DNA of 64,000 nucleotides, from NCBI RefSeq assembly GCF_000417875.1, contig NW_006920875.1:598538-662537 (forward strand), read 5' to 3'. Source of the stretch: Pseudozyma flocculosa PF-1. Taxonomy: Eukaryota > Basidiomycota > Ustilaginomycetes > Ustilaginales > Ustilaginaceae. Made by a program: the position numbers and the translations under genes. Below the pieces are notes generated by a model. The model was given only the letters and a program-made list of their open reading frames with translations. It ran no database searches and had not been told where the DNA came from. Every line of letters begins with the position of its first letter. Position 1 is the first letter of the stretch. Below are positions 21,768 through 33,235 of the stretch, piece by piece.

Positions 21768-23204
21768 TCAGAGGAGCGAGACGGTGGATGCCAGGATGAA
21801 GACGAGCGGGGCCACGAGACCGGCGACACCTACCCTGCTCCTCGACGACGCCGCCGCCGACGACGACGACGACGACGAGACGCCCGACTTGGTCGCACTG
21901 GTGTGCGAACCCGAAGGGGCGCTGGAGCCCGAGGCCGACGCGCCGCTCGAGCTGAGGGCCGCCACCTTCTGGCCGTTGCCCTTTGGGTTCCAGCCGGCGG
22001 GCCTCCAGCCCGTGGGCACGTTTGCGTCGTCAAACAGCACCGACCTGCCGTCGGCGGAGCCAAACACCTCCATGGCGTCGTGCGTCGCGCCCTCGATGAC
22101 GGTCAGGTGGTGCGAGATGACGTTTTTGGAGACGGCCGACCAGTCGGGCAGGTTGGAAAAGTTGCCCGGAAGGCCGCTGACGTCTTCGGCGGTGCGGGCG
22201 AGGGTGTTGATGTACTTCCACCAGCTCAGGTTGCGGTCGCGGCGCTTCTCTCCGCCCTGGAGCATGGCCATGCAGTACTGGTCGCCGCTCGACGCCGTGT
22301 CGTCGTAGCCGACGACGTAGCGCACGTCGCGGGTGATGGTCTGGGCAAAGTAGTCCTGGGGCGTCTTGAGGCCCTGGAGGGTGCCGGTGAAGTTGTCGAA
22401 GCCGTAGCGCCAGGTGTTGTAGAGCGGGCAGTCCTTCTTCGAGGCGACCGTGTCGTCGGTGACGGGGCGGTCGGTGGTAAAGTAGACGCTCGAAGAGGGG
22501 TCGCCGGCAACGTAGCGGATCTGGATGCCGGCGGGCGCGTCCTTGCCGACGATGGCGTAGCGGTTGAGCAGCTGGCCGCCGCCGCCGTGGCCGACAAAGA
22601 TGAGGCGCTGCATGGCGGGGTACTTTGACTTGTCGTTGAATTCGTCGATAAAGGCGTCGAGCGTGTCAAAGGACGACTCGGTGGCGCCGTCCGGGTGGAC
22701 GGCGGCCTCGCCGGCCTGCCAGGCGTTGACGTCGCCCCAGGCGAGGACGTCGTCGGCGTACTGGCCCTCGTTGAGCTTGGCCGAGTAGAACTGGGGCGCG
22801 ACGACAATGGCGTTGGGGTCGGCGTTGGAATCGTCGGCGTCGAGGGCGCTCTGGAGGATGTCGTTCATGGTGGTCCAGTAGTCGAAGCCGTCCTTCATCC
22901 TTCCGTGGATCATGACAAAGGCTTGCTTGGCCGTGGCATTCTTGGGCGAGTCGGCCCAGTAGACGGCAGCCTGGTGGCCCTTTGTGCCCACGGGGAACGT
23001 CACGAGCTGCGCGCCGTTGGGCACCTTGGGCGTGCCGTGGTCCTCGCCGTCGGTGTTCTTTGCCGTGGCGCCCGAGTCGAAGGCGAAGGTGGTTGAGGCA
23101 TCGCGGCGGAGGAGGGCGCGTGTAGAGCCCGAGTGGGCTGCCCAGACGGACGAGGTCGAGGCGAGCGCGCAGGTGGCCGCCGCAAAGAGGCTGGCGAAGC
23201 GCAT
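21768..23204 (-). CDS. GPI-anchored secreted alpha/beta-hydrolase-like protein with substituted nucleophile
   Basis: Intronless, 478 residues. MRFASLFAAATCALASTSSVWA is a signal peptide. The C-terminus has a Ser-rich linker (about 425-460) and a terminal hydrophobic segment (VAGLVAPLVFILASTVSLL) typical of a GPI-anchor signal. The core looks like an alpha/beta hydrolase: FVMIHGRMKDG near residue 96 (HG oxyanion region), then the nucleophile elbow FVGHGGGGQLLNRY (about 203-216), an acid candidate in YVVGYDDT (Asp301/302) and a His candidate in EGATHDAM (His375). Related fungal secreted hydrolases carry GHSxGGQ at the elbow. Here the Ser position (residue 207, codon GGC at 22586-22584) is Gly, so ordinary esterase activity is doubtful although Asp and His remain. 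It may act as a binding or structural wall protein. Conserved Cys residues (C259, C311) could form a disulfide. Confidence 0.85.
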   Translation of the reverse strand: MRFASLFAAATCALASTSSVWAAHSGSTRALLRRDASTTFAFDSGATAKNTDGEDHGTPKVPNGAQLVTFPVGTKGHQAAVYWADSPKNATAKQAFVMIHGRMKDGFDYWTTMNDILQSALDADDSNADPNAIVVAPQFYSAKLNEGQYADDVLAWGDVNAWQAGEAAVHPDGATESSFDTLDAFIDEFNDKSKYPAMQRLIFVGHGGGGQLLNRYAIVGKDAPAGIQIRYVAGDPSSSVYFTTDRPVTDDTVASKKDCPLYNTWRYGFDNFTGTLQGLKTPQDYFAQTITRDVRYVVGYDDTASSGDQYCMAMLQGGEKRRDRNLSWWKYINTLARTAEDVSGLPGNFSNLPDWSAVSKNVISHHLTVIEGATHDAMEVFGSADGRSVLFDDANVPTGWRPAGWNPKGNGQKVAALSSSGASASGSSAPSGSHTSATKSGVSSSSSSSAAASSRSRVGVAGLVAPLVFILASTVSLL

Positions 23205-26200
23205 GGCGAGCGAGAGGGTCGCGGTGGTAGAGTACCGTAGCGGGGCTGTCTGGTCGGCAGGTGGCGGTCTCTCAGTCTAGGCTCGAGGGAGCAGAGGAGG
23301 GGAGTGGGGAGTGCAAGAGGTGGGTGACGGAACCGTGGTGCTCAGGGCGATGGGAGACACGGTGTGCATCTATGGGAGGCTTGCGGCGGCGGCGGTGTTG
23401 TCGTTGTTGGTGGAAGAGACGATGCTGGCAGGGGCGAGGGCGAGGTGGTCGGCGAGGGCTATGGCCAGCTTCAAGAAGGCGCCAGAGAGACGGTGCAAGG
23501 GAGCGTGAGGGGCAGTTCCGAGCCGGCGGAGACCTCTTGGTGGACGGTGGACGAAACGGGTCTGGGTCAAAGGCCACAACAGCCAAGGTATCGGTATGGA
23601 GCCTTGAAGCGGGGGCCGGAAGGGGGCGGTGCGTGTTGTTGAGGGCGAGAGGGAGAGAGGCGAGGCACAGATGGGAAGGATGGTGAAGCGACAGAGGAGC
23701 GAGGCAGAGGTGAAACTTCGGCAGCGGGTTGGGGGGGGGTCGAGAACGGGTCGAGACGAGACGAGACGGGTCGAGGAACGGCTTCTCTGTTGGGCGGCGT
23801 CGGTCTGCCATCCGAACCACTTGGCGGGGACGTTTGAACACTGGGTTGCCTGGCGTTTGATGACGACGGGCAGATCGAAGGGTCGAGGGGCCGGACCGGC
23901 AGCAGGCAGGCAACGAGGGCAAGACGAGGCGAGGCTAGGTAAGCCAGGCCAGCAGGCAGGCAGGCCAGCGCCCTCGATGCCGAAACCGAAGGAGCGAGGA
24001 AAGCGTCGGCCGGCAACCAACCAATCAAGGCGGCCTCTCTGTAGCCCCGCTCGCGGCACGGCAACGCTCCAGAGCAACACCCGAAGACAGGAGCCAAAGG
24101 CAGCCGGCAGGCAGCAAGGCTAGACAGGCTGCTGGTGGGTGGGCGTCGAGCGCGCCCAGCTCGGTCAATTTCACTTCATCTCGTCGTCGCCGTCGTCGCC
24201 GTGCGTGCGGCCAGACGAGCTGAGGACCGCCGCCTACCGCTGTGCCTACATACGGCTGACGAGCATCGTACAGACGTCGTCGGCGCCCCAGCACAATAGC
24301 AACAACAAAGAGAAGAGTCTAGTGAGGTGAGACGACGCCGCGCGCCCCAAGCCCTTGCCCTGCTTGGCGGTTCTTGGCTGCGTCGGTAGGAGGCCGAGGA
24401 ATGAGGACGAGTCGAGTCGGGGAGCGTGCGCCGTTCTGCTGTGTTTGCGGGCGTGCTCTGCTGGGCCAGCAGCGTGCGTTGCGACTGCGACTGCGACAGC
24501 GACCCATGCGGTCGATTGTACGCAGCAGCGCTTGAGATGGATCGACGCTCGGGCGCAGCGTACCATGCGGTAAGCTAGGTAGAGGCAGGCTAGGCTAGGC
24601 AGGGCGAGCTCGCTCTAGCGCGGCCTCAGCCTGCCAGCAGGCCGGCCTAGCCGGCCTGTAGTCCAAGCAAGCAGGGCCTCAGGCTCGGGCTCAGTGCGAC
24701 CGCCCCCGTCTCGGAAACGCCTGGCCGCCTGCCATTTGTTGCGCGGCGTCTTTTTTCGGGGGTGCGCCAGCCAGCCAGCCAGCCAGCCTGCCAGGCTGCC
24801 AGCCTGCCGACGCTCCCCTGCCTGCCTTTTTGTCCCATCGCCGAGCGCCCGGCTGTACGGATCTGCAAGCAAGCGTCTCGGCCTCATGCAGCCGCGTTGG
24901 CATGCCAGGCCTGGCCAGCGGGCCCAGCAGTTCGATCGGACAGCTGGCCGGGCACCTCGCCGGCCGCCTGCCTGCCTCCGCTCGTCGCCGTACCGGCATG
25001 CATCCGCACAGTACAGTACCTTCGGCCAGACGACGGCGGGCTACAGTAGGGGGGGGCGTGAGGCGGTGGGCGACGACGACGACGACGGGCCGGCATGGTT
25101 CGGCATGGTTCGGCATCGCACCTGCAGCTGCTGGCTACCAGTAGCCACGACGACGTACGGTCTGGCCCAGCTCCGCGTTGGGGAGTCGAGGGATGCGCTG
25201 GGCCCCCATCGAAAACGAGCTCCGCGCCGGCTCGTTGCCGAACGCAGAGGGAGCGCGAGGTCGGTCTGGTCTACGATCGTCGGATGCCAAAATTGGAGGC
25301 CGTCGCCCGCCAGCCGCTTGGCTCCAGGCAGGGCCAGGCAGGGGTTTGGAAATTCAAATTTAGCCGTCGGGGTCAGATCAGGGTTCGCCCTGCCCTGCCT
25401 GCCTTCATCTGCCTTGGGCGCGGCAGCTGGCTGGCAGGCAAGAGGGCTGCGCGCTTGGTCTCGCTCGCTGCGCTCGACCTTGTGGTCGCCCGGCGTGCTT
25501 CGCGCACCACCGCAGGGCGAGCCCCATACATCGTACACGTCCCCGCCTACGGACGTACGCTCCTGCTTCACCAGGTCTCTATGTAGCTCCTCATGCAACG
25601 CGACTGCGCTCCACGACGCAGAAGTACGCACGCTTGGCGGCTCGCTGCTGCTTCTTGGCATTTCTCATCGAGGAGAAGAGAATGGCGCATGTAACGCATG
25701 GATGGTTTCGTCGAAGACGGATCGACGGATGCCAAACATGAAATCGACAGGAATATATGGAGGTAGAGCTAGTGGGCTATTTCTGGGCAGCCGAAGCGTC
25801 GATATCGTCGGATGAGGCGCAGGCTAGGACCCTACCTGCCGCCTCTTCTCAAACGAAGAACCCGCGCCGCGGCCGCTTACTGAACCCTGGCCTGGCCTGC
25901 TTTCCTTTCCGTTGGCGGTCGTCGATGCCCTTTCGTCATAACGTTGCGCGCCGTAGTTACCGTACCCCCAGCCCTTCTGGCTCTGCCTGCCTCACCATCG
26001 CTCTACGTACAGTTACGTGCGTGTGTGACACAACCGAGAAACGACGACGAGGCGGAGTATGGAAAGCGGTGAGCAGCCAGTTTGCACCACGAAGCGAGCG
26101 ACGAGCCAACGATATGATCTCAACTCAACAAACGGCCGTCGTGCGACGACAACAGAACGACGTACGGTGGACGCGGCAAAACCGTCCCTGCGATCCCGCC

Positions 26201-26482
26201 ATGCCTGCCCGGCTGGCCTGGCCAGGCCTCTGCGCGCCCGGATCGGCCGGATGATGAATGTACCGCCTCCTCGGAAGCAAGCAGGCATGGTCTCGCACGG
26301 CACAAGGGGGAGCCGTCTTCCCACTCTGCACTTTGATTTCTTCCTGGGTCGTTCTCCATCACCGCCCTCTGCCGGCTCCGACGCCATCTCGCCCACGTCG
26401 CGACGACTAAGGCTCCTGCACCGTCGTCGACGCCATAATATTCGCCCACCTCCCCTGCGTCGATGTGCTGTCCGCAGCTCGT
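23205..26482. other. Long intergenic region, no gene seen
   Basis: In these 3.3 kb the open frames are Arg/Ala-rich and lack recognisable motifs on either strand. CCAGCCAGCC and CAGGCAGG tracts (near 23955 and 24768-24790), TAGGCTAGGC (near 24585), a CGA-triplet run (25070-25085) and CACAGTACAGTACC (25007-25020) stand out. The left end should include the promoter of the hydrolase gene. Confidence 0.5.
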
Positions 26483-26967
26483 CTACAGAAATGTGGGCGG
26501 CAGCTCGAGCATGCTCCAGAATTCGCCCATGGCGGCGTTGCTGTTGCTGCCGCTGTGCCCGCCGCCGCCGGTGCCGCCATTGGGCGCGACGTCGACCGGG
26601 TACACAAAGGGTGTCATGCCCGTGTGCTGCGACGCAGCCGCCGTCTGGCCATTGGCCTGCTGCGCCGCCGCCACCGGCTTACCGCTGCCGTCGCTCGGAT
26701 GCACAAAGGAGCTCGCCGCAGGGTAAGCCAGGCCCTGCTGGTTGCCACGCTGCAGGTCAAACGCGCCGCCCGGCATCGAGCTCTGCCCCAGCTGCGTCGA
26801 CGATGTCACCTGCGCCAGCATCGACAGGCCGTCGGTGGCCGGGTCCCCTTGCGATTGTGGCGCCTGCCCGTTGCTGCGGTTGCCCTGCGCGCCTTGGCTC
26901 ATCCCTTGCTTTGCAGCAGGCTGCTGCATGTTCGGCACGCTGTCGAGGCCGAAGAAGCCACCGAGTG

Positions 26968-27005
<38 letters not shown>

Positions 27006-27179
27006 TGGTGCTGATGGTGCGGCTGGTGCTGGACTGGTGTGGCAGGAGCATACTGATAGGCACCAGTCGTCTGCTGCATAAACGGCGCGTTCATGGCAAT
27101 GTTTTCGTTCCAGAAGAACGACTCGACGTCAAAGATGCCGGGCGCAAAGCTGAGCTCGGCCGCACTGAAGCCGGCGACC

Positions 27180-27212
<33 letters not shown>

Positions 27213-30200
27213 GGTGGGCCCGAGGACGGGTTGTAGGCGAAAGGTGCCGCGGCGCCGGCAAGAGGTGGTTGGCTGAGCTGCATCGCTGGCTGAGGCTGGA
27301 CGCCGCCGGCCTGGCCGTGACCAGTGGCGCCCGCCCCTGTCTGGCTCGGTTGCGCCGTCTGCCCCGACCCCTGCACCCGGTGTGCTGCTGTGACCGGAGC
27401 GTGAGTGCCAGTGCCGGTGCCGGTACCTTGCGCCTTGGTGGCGGCGTCCGTCTCGGCGATCCACGCCGAAACATTGGAGCCCGTCGGCGCCGAGTTGCCC
27501 TGGCTGGCTGCCATCTGCTGCTGCTGCTGTTGTTGGTGAAGCATGCCCAGCGCGGCGATCGAGGGCCTTCGCGCCGGGGCCTCGTTGGACTTGGACGCAT
27601 CCTGTCCGACTAGCGCAAAGCCATCGAGCAGCAGCTTCTGTGCCGAAGCGGCGGGCCAGGTGTCGGCCAGCTTCTTGAGCCACTTGCAGCAGAGCTGGTA
27701 CCGCCGCCGGGCGTCGGACGAGATCTGCGGATCCGGCAGCCGAGCGTTAAAGACAAACATGACGGCCGCGGTGAAGAGGCAGTAGCCCAGATCGGTCGAG
27801 AGGCGGTCGACAAAGTCGGTCGACGACTGCTCCAGAAGGTCGCAGATGGTGTTGGCCGCCTCGGTGCTCTTGCGGTGGCTGTCGTTGGCCACCACCTCGG
27901 CCAGCGAAAGCCCCTCTTCTTGCGGAATAAAAGGCCGGTGGAGCAGCAGGCGCGCAGTGTAGTGCCACAGGTTGAGCGCAAAGAAGCTTGGCAGCGGCCC
28001 GTCGCGCGCCTCCTGGTCGAGATGAAGATGCTTGGGCAGCTTGGTTTGCCAATCGGTCAGCGCCTTGTCGAGCTCGGCCAGCACCTTGCCCTTGCCCTGC
28101 TTCCGCAGCAGCGCCTTGCGCCGCAGCGAGTGGACCTCGTCGAGGACACGCTCGACGATCTTGAACAGGTGGATGCCCCAGTTGAGGCACGAGGGAGCGT
28201 GCAGGTAACGCGGTGCCAACTCGTTCGGCTGCTGAGCCGCCGTCCCAGCACCCGTCTGCATCTCGGTCTGCTCCGACCACAGCTCGAACTCGTCCTCGGC
28301 TGTCTCGGACAGCAGGGGCACGTCGCAGTCCTTTGCTCGCAGCCCTACGGGCCGGCCCATCTCGGCGGCCAGCACCTTGTCGATGATGTAGCAGTGCCAG
28401 ATGAGCCGGATCCGAGTCTCGCGCCGCAGCGGATCATCGACGATCTGGCTGCGGTAGATGGGCCACCGGTGGAGGCCGAGGTCGACGGCCATCGACGAGG
28501 CCAGGTTCTGGAAGTTCCACGCGCGCGACAGATCGCCCGTGCCGTGAGAGTACAGGCACAGCAACCAGCACGACTGGATGGTCGGAATATCCGGCCGCAG
28601 GCCCTTGGAAAACAGCAGCCGCTCGGCCGTGTCGCTGAAGAGCTGCGCCCGCTCGTGATCGTGCGCGACCGTCGCGTCTTCGACCGACGAGGTTGCGGCA
28701 GCAGCTGCGGCTGTACGGTTGCCCGGCACGATGCAAGCAGCGATCGCGTAGATCGAGTAGAGCAGGCACGGCTCCAGCTCATGGCGGAGCTGCTCGACCG
28801 GATGGCTGGTCATGCCTGGCTTGTAGAGCAGCGGCCAGAACGGATGGAAGCCCTGCCAGTAGTAGCGGAAGAGCCGTGCGTTCTCTTCGTCCGAGACCGC
28901 AGGGACCGGGGCCGCAGACGCGGATCCAGCGAGGGCGGCGGTGGCGGTGGCATCGACCGCGGAGGACGGCTCCGCAACGCCTTTGGCAGGGCTCTGCGAG
29001 CCGAGCTTGGGAGAGTCTCGGCGCGGAACGACGGGAGACCGAGCGTGGGAGCTGGTCGGAGTGTCGCCTCCGCCGGACTGGTGACTGCCGACGGTGCGAG
29101 GGGACGCGATGGGCACAAAGACCGGATGCCCGGGCAGCTGTCCAGGCTTCCTGCCCACGTCGAGCTTCGATCTCGCGGCGCCCGATGCTGAGCTCGCAGA
29201 ACCCGCGGTGCCCTGCTGCGGCAGCTGTGGGGGAGCGGGCGACTCTGCGCGGTGTTGCTGCCGCTGGAGGATGCCGATGCCCGAACTCGAGCCGCGATAG
29301 ACGGGTTCACCCATCCGCGTGTCGCCGATGACGTCCTCGTCGGACGCCTCCGAGGTCTCGCCGGATTCTTCGACACCTGCGGTTGCCGTCTTGCCGCGCG
29401 AGCCTGCGGGCCTGGCATCCGGAGCCTCTGCCTTGATCGCGGCGGACGAAGAAGCGGCTGCACCTCGTGATCCCTGAGCTCGTGCGAGATCGTCATCGGC
29501 GCCGCCTTCCTTGCTGAGACCCAACTCGCGGTTGGAGGACACCCTAAGGATCTCGGACCCGGCCTCTTCCTTGCCGAGATGGCTGATGAGGTCGCGGACG
29601 GTCGTTTCGAGGGATCGGATCAGCTTCGCTTTGGCCGACTCCTTGGGACCGGACCGGAAGCCCTTTGGAGGGCCCCGTTTGAGACCGGTGTGGTTGTAGG
29701 TGCACGGCGAGCCCAGCACCTGGCAGACGGAGCACTCCGGTTGCCCTGTATCGAAGGCGTTGAACAAAGCCAGGGCGATGGGAGGGACAAGTGGGGAAAA
29801 GCGACCGTCGTCAGCTCATTTGAGCTGCAAGCGCCTCAACTGCAATGCTGGGCTCGAAGGTGTGGTGGCGCATGGCAACAACTCACGTCCGTCGCATCTT
29901 CGCTTCTTTGTGCTGCAAGGCTGACACGCCTTGGCCACGCGTCCCGTGGCCTTGCCGTCCTTGCCGTCGCTAGAGGCGCCGGCGCGTGTCGGGTCCACGC
30001 TGTTCTCGCGGCTGGCCGACGGTTCGCCATCCGTCTTACGCTTCTTGGCCGGAGGCTTGGCCCGGCTCCCGCCCGGGGCCGCTTGGGAGGCGTCGGACAG
30101 GTCGGCCGAGTTGGCGAGGGGCGATGCAGGAAGGTGTGCCGCGCTCATCGACGACGAGGTGGCGTAGGGCGCCATGGTCTGGTGCTGCTGCTGGAACGGG

Positions 30201-30604
30201 AAGCTGTGATTGACCTCGGGGCTCGACCTCTGGGACACTGTCCGGTGAGAGAAGGCCTTTAGTTGCGGTGAAGAGTAGGGCGAGGCGCGGCCGCCGCCGG
30301 GACCAAGCGATGCAAGGCCGTTGGCGATGCCGCCGCTGCTGCTGTTGCTGGCGGAGTGGTCGGGATGCTGGAGCTGGTGCGCGGCAGGCGAAGGGCGGCT
30401 GCTAGAAGGCGCGCCGTAGACGCTGTACGTGGGCTGCGAGCTAGGGTAGGCCGAGGGACTGGCGAGAGGTGAGCGCTGATAGGCAGGATGACCGTAGCTG
30501 CTGTGTGGATGGGCGGCGTGGCTGTGGTAGGCGGGGTGTACGCCACTGCCGGGGTTGGGGGTATGCCCAGCTGGTGATGCTGGACGTCCGTCCCGTGGCT
30601 GCAT
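26483..30604 (-). CDS. Zn2Cys6 transcription factor with Fungal_trans domain
   Basis: Exon 1 is 30604-29887 and exon 2 is 29745-26483, with a 141-nt intron (GTGAGT...ATACAG); the product is 1326 residues. Splicing rebuilds a perfect Zn2Cys6 cluster: C227-x2-C230-x6-C237-x6-C244-x2-C247-x6-C254, preceded by KKRKTDG and followed by KRGPPKGF, a linker typical of one group of fungal Zn-cluster regulators. A Fungal_trans (middle homology) domain covers about 525-790, with RYYWQGFHPFWPLLYKPGM, LCLYSHGTGDLSRAWNF and RLIWHCYIIDKVLAAEMGRP. The first 200 residues are Ser/Pro/His-rich. The C-terminal third is Gln-rich with several poly-Gln runs encoded by CAG/CTG tracts, a probable activation region. 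The protein is expected to be nuclear and to bind CGG-type half sites. The target pathway is not evident, and neighbours give no cluster context. Confidence 0.92.
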
Positions 30605-32011
30605 GCTGTCGCCGGGGGATTAGCGCGCAGCAATGCCGCGATGCTGCAGTCGATGAGCGCAGGCGATCAAAGTAGCCGAAGGAGGAAAGCAGTAGGCAGA
30701 CAAGAGGCTTAAAGTCTGTCGGACGTGTCAGAACAAAGCTGACCCTGGCTGTGACTATCCGGCCGGCGGAAGACCGGTCGAGGGAGATGGACTGGGGTCG
30801 GCTGTGCGCGGCCGTGTGGCGGGTTAGGCAGGGGAGGAAGGTCAGGCGGCGATAGGGGCAATGCAGGACGCGGCGCTTATGGCAGGGATCCGCTGGCCTT
30901 TTCTAGGGCCAGAGGCGTGCCAGCCGCCGATGAGGCTGGTCAGAACCAGGCTGGATGGACGAGTGCAAAGGCCGGGAGGAGGAAAAGGCGGCGGGCTCGG
31001 TCCGACTTCGGCGAGGCGCGGTGCGACTGGCGCTGGTTGGTGGCGGTGGCGGTGGGATCAGCAGCAGCAGCGGCGGCGGCGGCGAAGACAACGACGGTGA
31101 TAGGGGGTTGCGATGAGGGGCAAGGTGGATGGTGGCGAGGATGATGGATGGCTGCGAGATGTGGCGGAGGCAACGCTCCGAGACTCGAGTCGATGGTCGA
31201 TGCTCGATTCTGGCCGGTCCTAAGACACGTCCAGCCAGCCCAGCCGCCTAGCCTGAGGCCTAGCCTGCCGGCTGCCTGGGCTTTTTGGTGACAGGCAGGA
31301 TGGATGCAGCAAGCAGCCGGGCGTCCCTGCAGCCTGCTGGCCTTCGCTGCGCGGCAGCCCTGCCCTGCTCGCAGGCCGCCTTCCTGCCAAGCCAAAAAAG
31401 CGCCTTCTGTCGCCCGTTTCCCGCCTCATTATTTCCTCACTCCAGCAGTGGCCGGCCATTGCATATCGTGTCCCCGCTCCCGCAAACAGGCTAGGAGCAA
31501 AGAGGCCGAGAGAGACAGAGAGAGAGAGAGAGGTGTGGTTGCGCGGGTGGCGATCTGCGAAGCCGCCAGACAAGGGGACAGCAGAACAGACCACGTACGG
31601 CGATGCCGGGACTAAGTCCCGACTCAGCCTAGCCTAGCCTGCCATGTCACCGCCACCGCCACCGCCTCCGCAAGGCCAGGCCTGGTCTGGCCTGAACCGC
31701 CACTCGACGAGCCACGGCGACTCTCAGCGAGCTCAAGGTCGACGGACCCTGGCATCGTGGCCCCGATACACCTGCTCGCAATCGATCCTTCTCTGTTCAC
31801 GTCGTGCGATGGGCGAGGCAAGCCGCTCAAGCTGCACGCGGTACTCACTGCACACGCAGTGGTAGAATACATGGCCAGCCCGGCCTGCGCGTTCCGCTGT
31901 GCCCGCCGGTGACGTTGCCGCTGGGCACCCGACAGCATCGTCGGACGCTTCGACGGCAGCGATCAGCGATCCGGGGCCGGGGCTCCGACGCCTTTCATGT
32001 CGCAAGGCGCC
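30605..32011. other. Intergenic, no gene seen
   Basis: Promoter region of the Zn2Cys6 gene plus the 3' side of the small mitochondrial protein gene. It contains a GGC/CAG-triplet run near 31050-31085, AGCC/GGCT motifs near 31220-31275 and a GA run near 31505-31532. No coding frame is convincing. Confidence 0.45.
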
Positions 32012-32674
32012 CTATGCTGCTGCCGTTGCCGCACCTGCTGACCGGCCCTGATCACTGCCATCACCACTACCACCATTGTCATCGCTACCACCGCTGCTGG
32101 TGCCAAAGGGCCACAGCCAGCTCCCCCACCCGGAGGACGCCTTGGCCTTGATCTGTTCCGCCTTGATCTCGACCTCCTTGCCTGCAGCCGCAGCCTTGTC
32201 CGTGACGCTCTGCTTGGCCTGCTCGATCTGCTCGTCGAGGTTGCGGATCGTGTTTGCGTAGCCGTCGGTCTTGGCGTCCGCCAGCGCCCGCTGCTCGTCG
32301 CGGTCCAGCACGTTCCAGAGCAGGTGGAGCGCAAAGTAGGCCGTCGAACCGTACGCCAGAATGCGCAGCAGCGGCGGAACGATGTCGCTGTAGAAGAGGG
32401 CGTGTCGCGATGGCGGCTGGCCGGCGCGCGCTTCCTTGCGCAGCCGCTTGGCCTCGAGGTACTCGCGCGCCTCGTTGCGCGGTTCCGACGAGGGTGTTGG
32501 CGATGGCGGTGGCGGTGGCGATGACGGCGGCGGCGGCTGAGCAAGAGACTTGCTGCTCGCGTGTAGGGAGCGCCCCCGGGCTGGCAGGGCTGCCGCACGA
32601 AGGGTCAGGGAACCTCGAAGCGATGCCTGCGTGGTCAACGTGACCACGCTCCGCTGCGTTGGACCGACCAGCAT
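32012..32674 (-). CDS. Small mitochondrial membrane protein, family not recognised
   Basis: Intronless, 220 residues from the ATG at 32674. The N-terminus MLVGPTQRSVVTLTTQASLR continues with further Arg, Ser and Thr and no acidic residue for about 45 positions, typical of a mitochondrial presequence. A Pro-rich spacer follows (about 48-65), then a charged helix (AREYLEAKRLRKEARAGQPP), a hydrophobic segment DIVPPLLRILAYGSTAYFAL (about 100-119) that may cross the inner membrane, a coiled-coil-like amphipathic helix (about 140-180, NLDEQIEQAKQSVTDKA) and a Gly/Ser/Asp-rich tail. In-frame Met codons further upstream would add a segment unlike a presequence, so this start is preferred. It is divergent from DAD3, with 561 bp between. 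The role is unknown. Confidence 0.75.
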   Translation of the reverse strand: MLVGPTQRSVVTLTTQASLRGSLTLRAAALPARGRSLHASSKSLAQPPPPSSPPPPPSPTPSSEPRNEAREYLEAKRLRKEARAGQPPSRHALFYSDIVPPLLRILAYGSTAYFALHLLWNVLDRDEQRALADAKTDGYANTIRNLDEQIEQAKQSVTDKAAAAGKEVEIKAEQIKAKASSGWGSWLWPFGTSSGGSDDNGGSGDGSDQGRSAGAATAAA

Positions 32675-33235
32675 TGCTTGCCGTCTCTTGTTGGGATGGT
32701 GGCTCTCGGCGATGCGTAGTCGAGCGAGGCAAAGGTCCTGTGCCAGTCGATGTCGAGGTTTGGGTGAAGTGGTGTTTGCGAGGCGGCGAAGATGGGTGGC
32801 GAGGGGATGGCGAGAGGATGCCGCGTCGAGATGATGGAGGGCCAGGAGTGAAGTGAAGCGAGGAGGATGGCCCATGCCCCACCCCCGCCTCGTTTTCACC
32901 AGCTCCACTTGCCAGGCCCCGCCTGGCAGGCCAGGGGAAGCTCGCCCGATCGAGCCTCTGTATCCCCCCACCCACCCTCATTTCCTTGCGCGACGCGTGC
33001 TCGACGCCCCGATTCCCGCCTGGCTCGGGTGTTGTTTGGCTGGCCGCCCTTCGACCGACACCAACACCACCACCACCACCTCCCCAGTCCGTCTTGCATC
33101 CCCTCTCCGCCCGTCGCAATCTTCTCGACGCGGGGCTCAGCTCTGTTTGCTCAGATCGCCGCCCTCAAACTCTTCTTCTCGTTTTCAAGGTCCGCGCCGC
33201 CGCCCTTCTCGCACCCCGCACGCACCACAGCCGCC
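32675..33235. promoter_or_regulatory. Divergent promoter region (mitochondrial protein / DAD3)
   Basis: These 561 bp separate two divergent start codons. The DAD3-proximal half is pyrimidine-rich with CAC-triplet runs near 33060-33080. No specific operator was recognised. Confidence 0.45.

Noticed and set aside
24694..25815. Long plus-strand open frame (373 codons)
   Set aside because: Arg/Ala/Ser-rich, runs through CCAG and CAGG repeats, and shows no conserved motif; GC-rich DNA yields such frames by chance.
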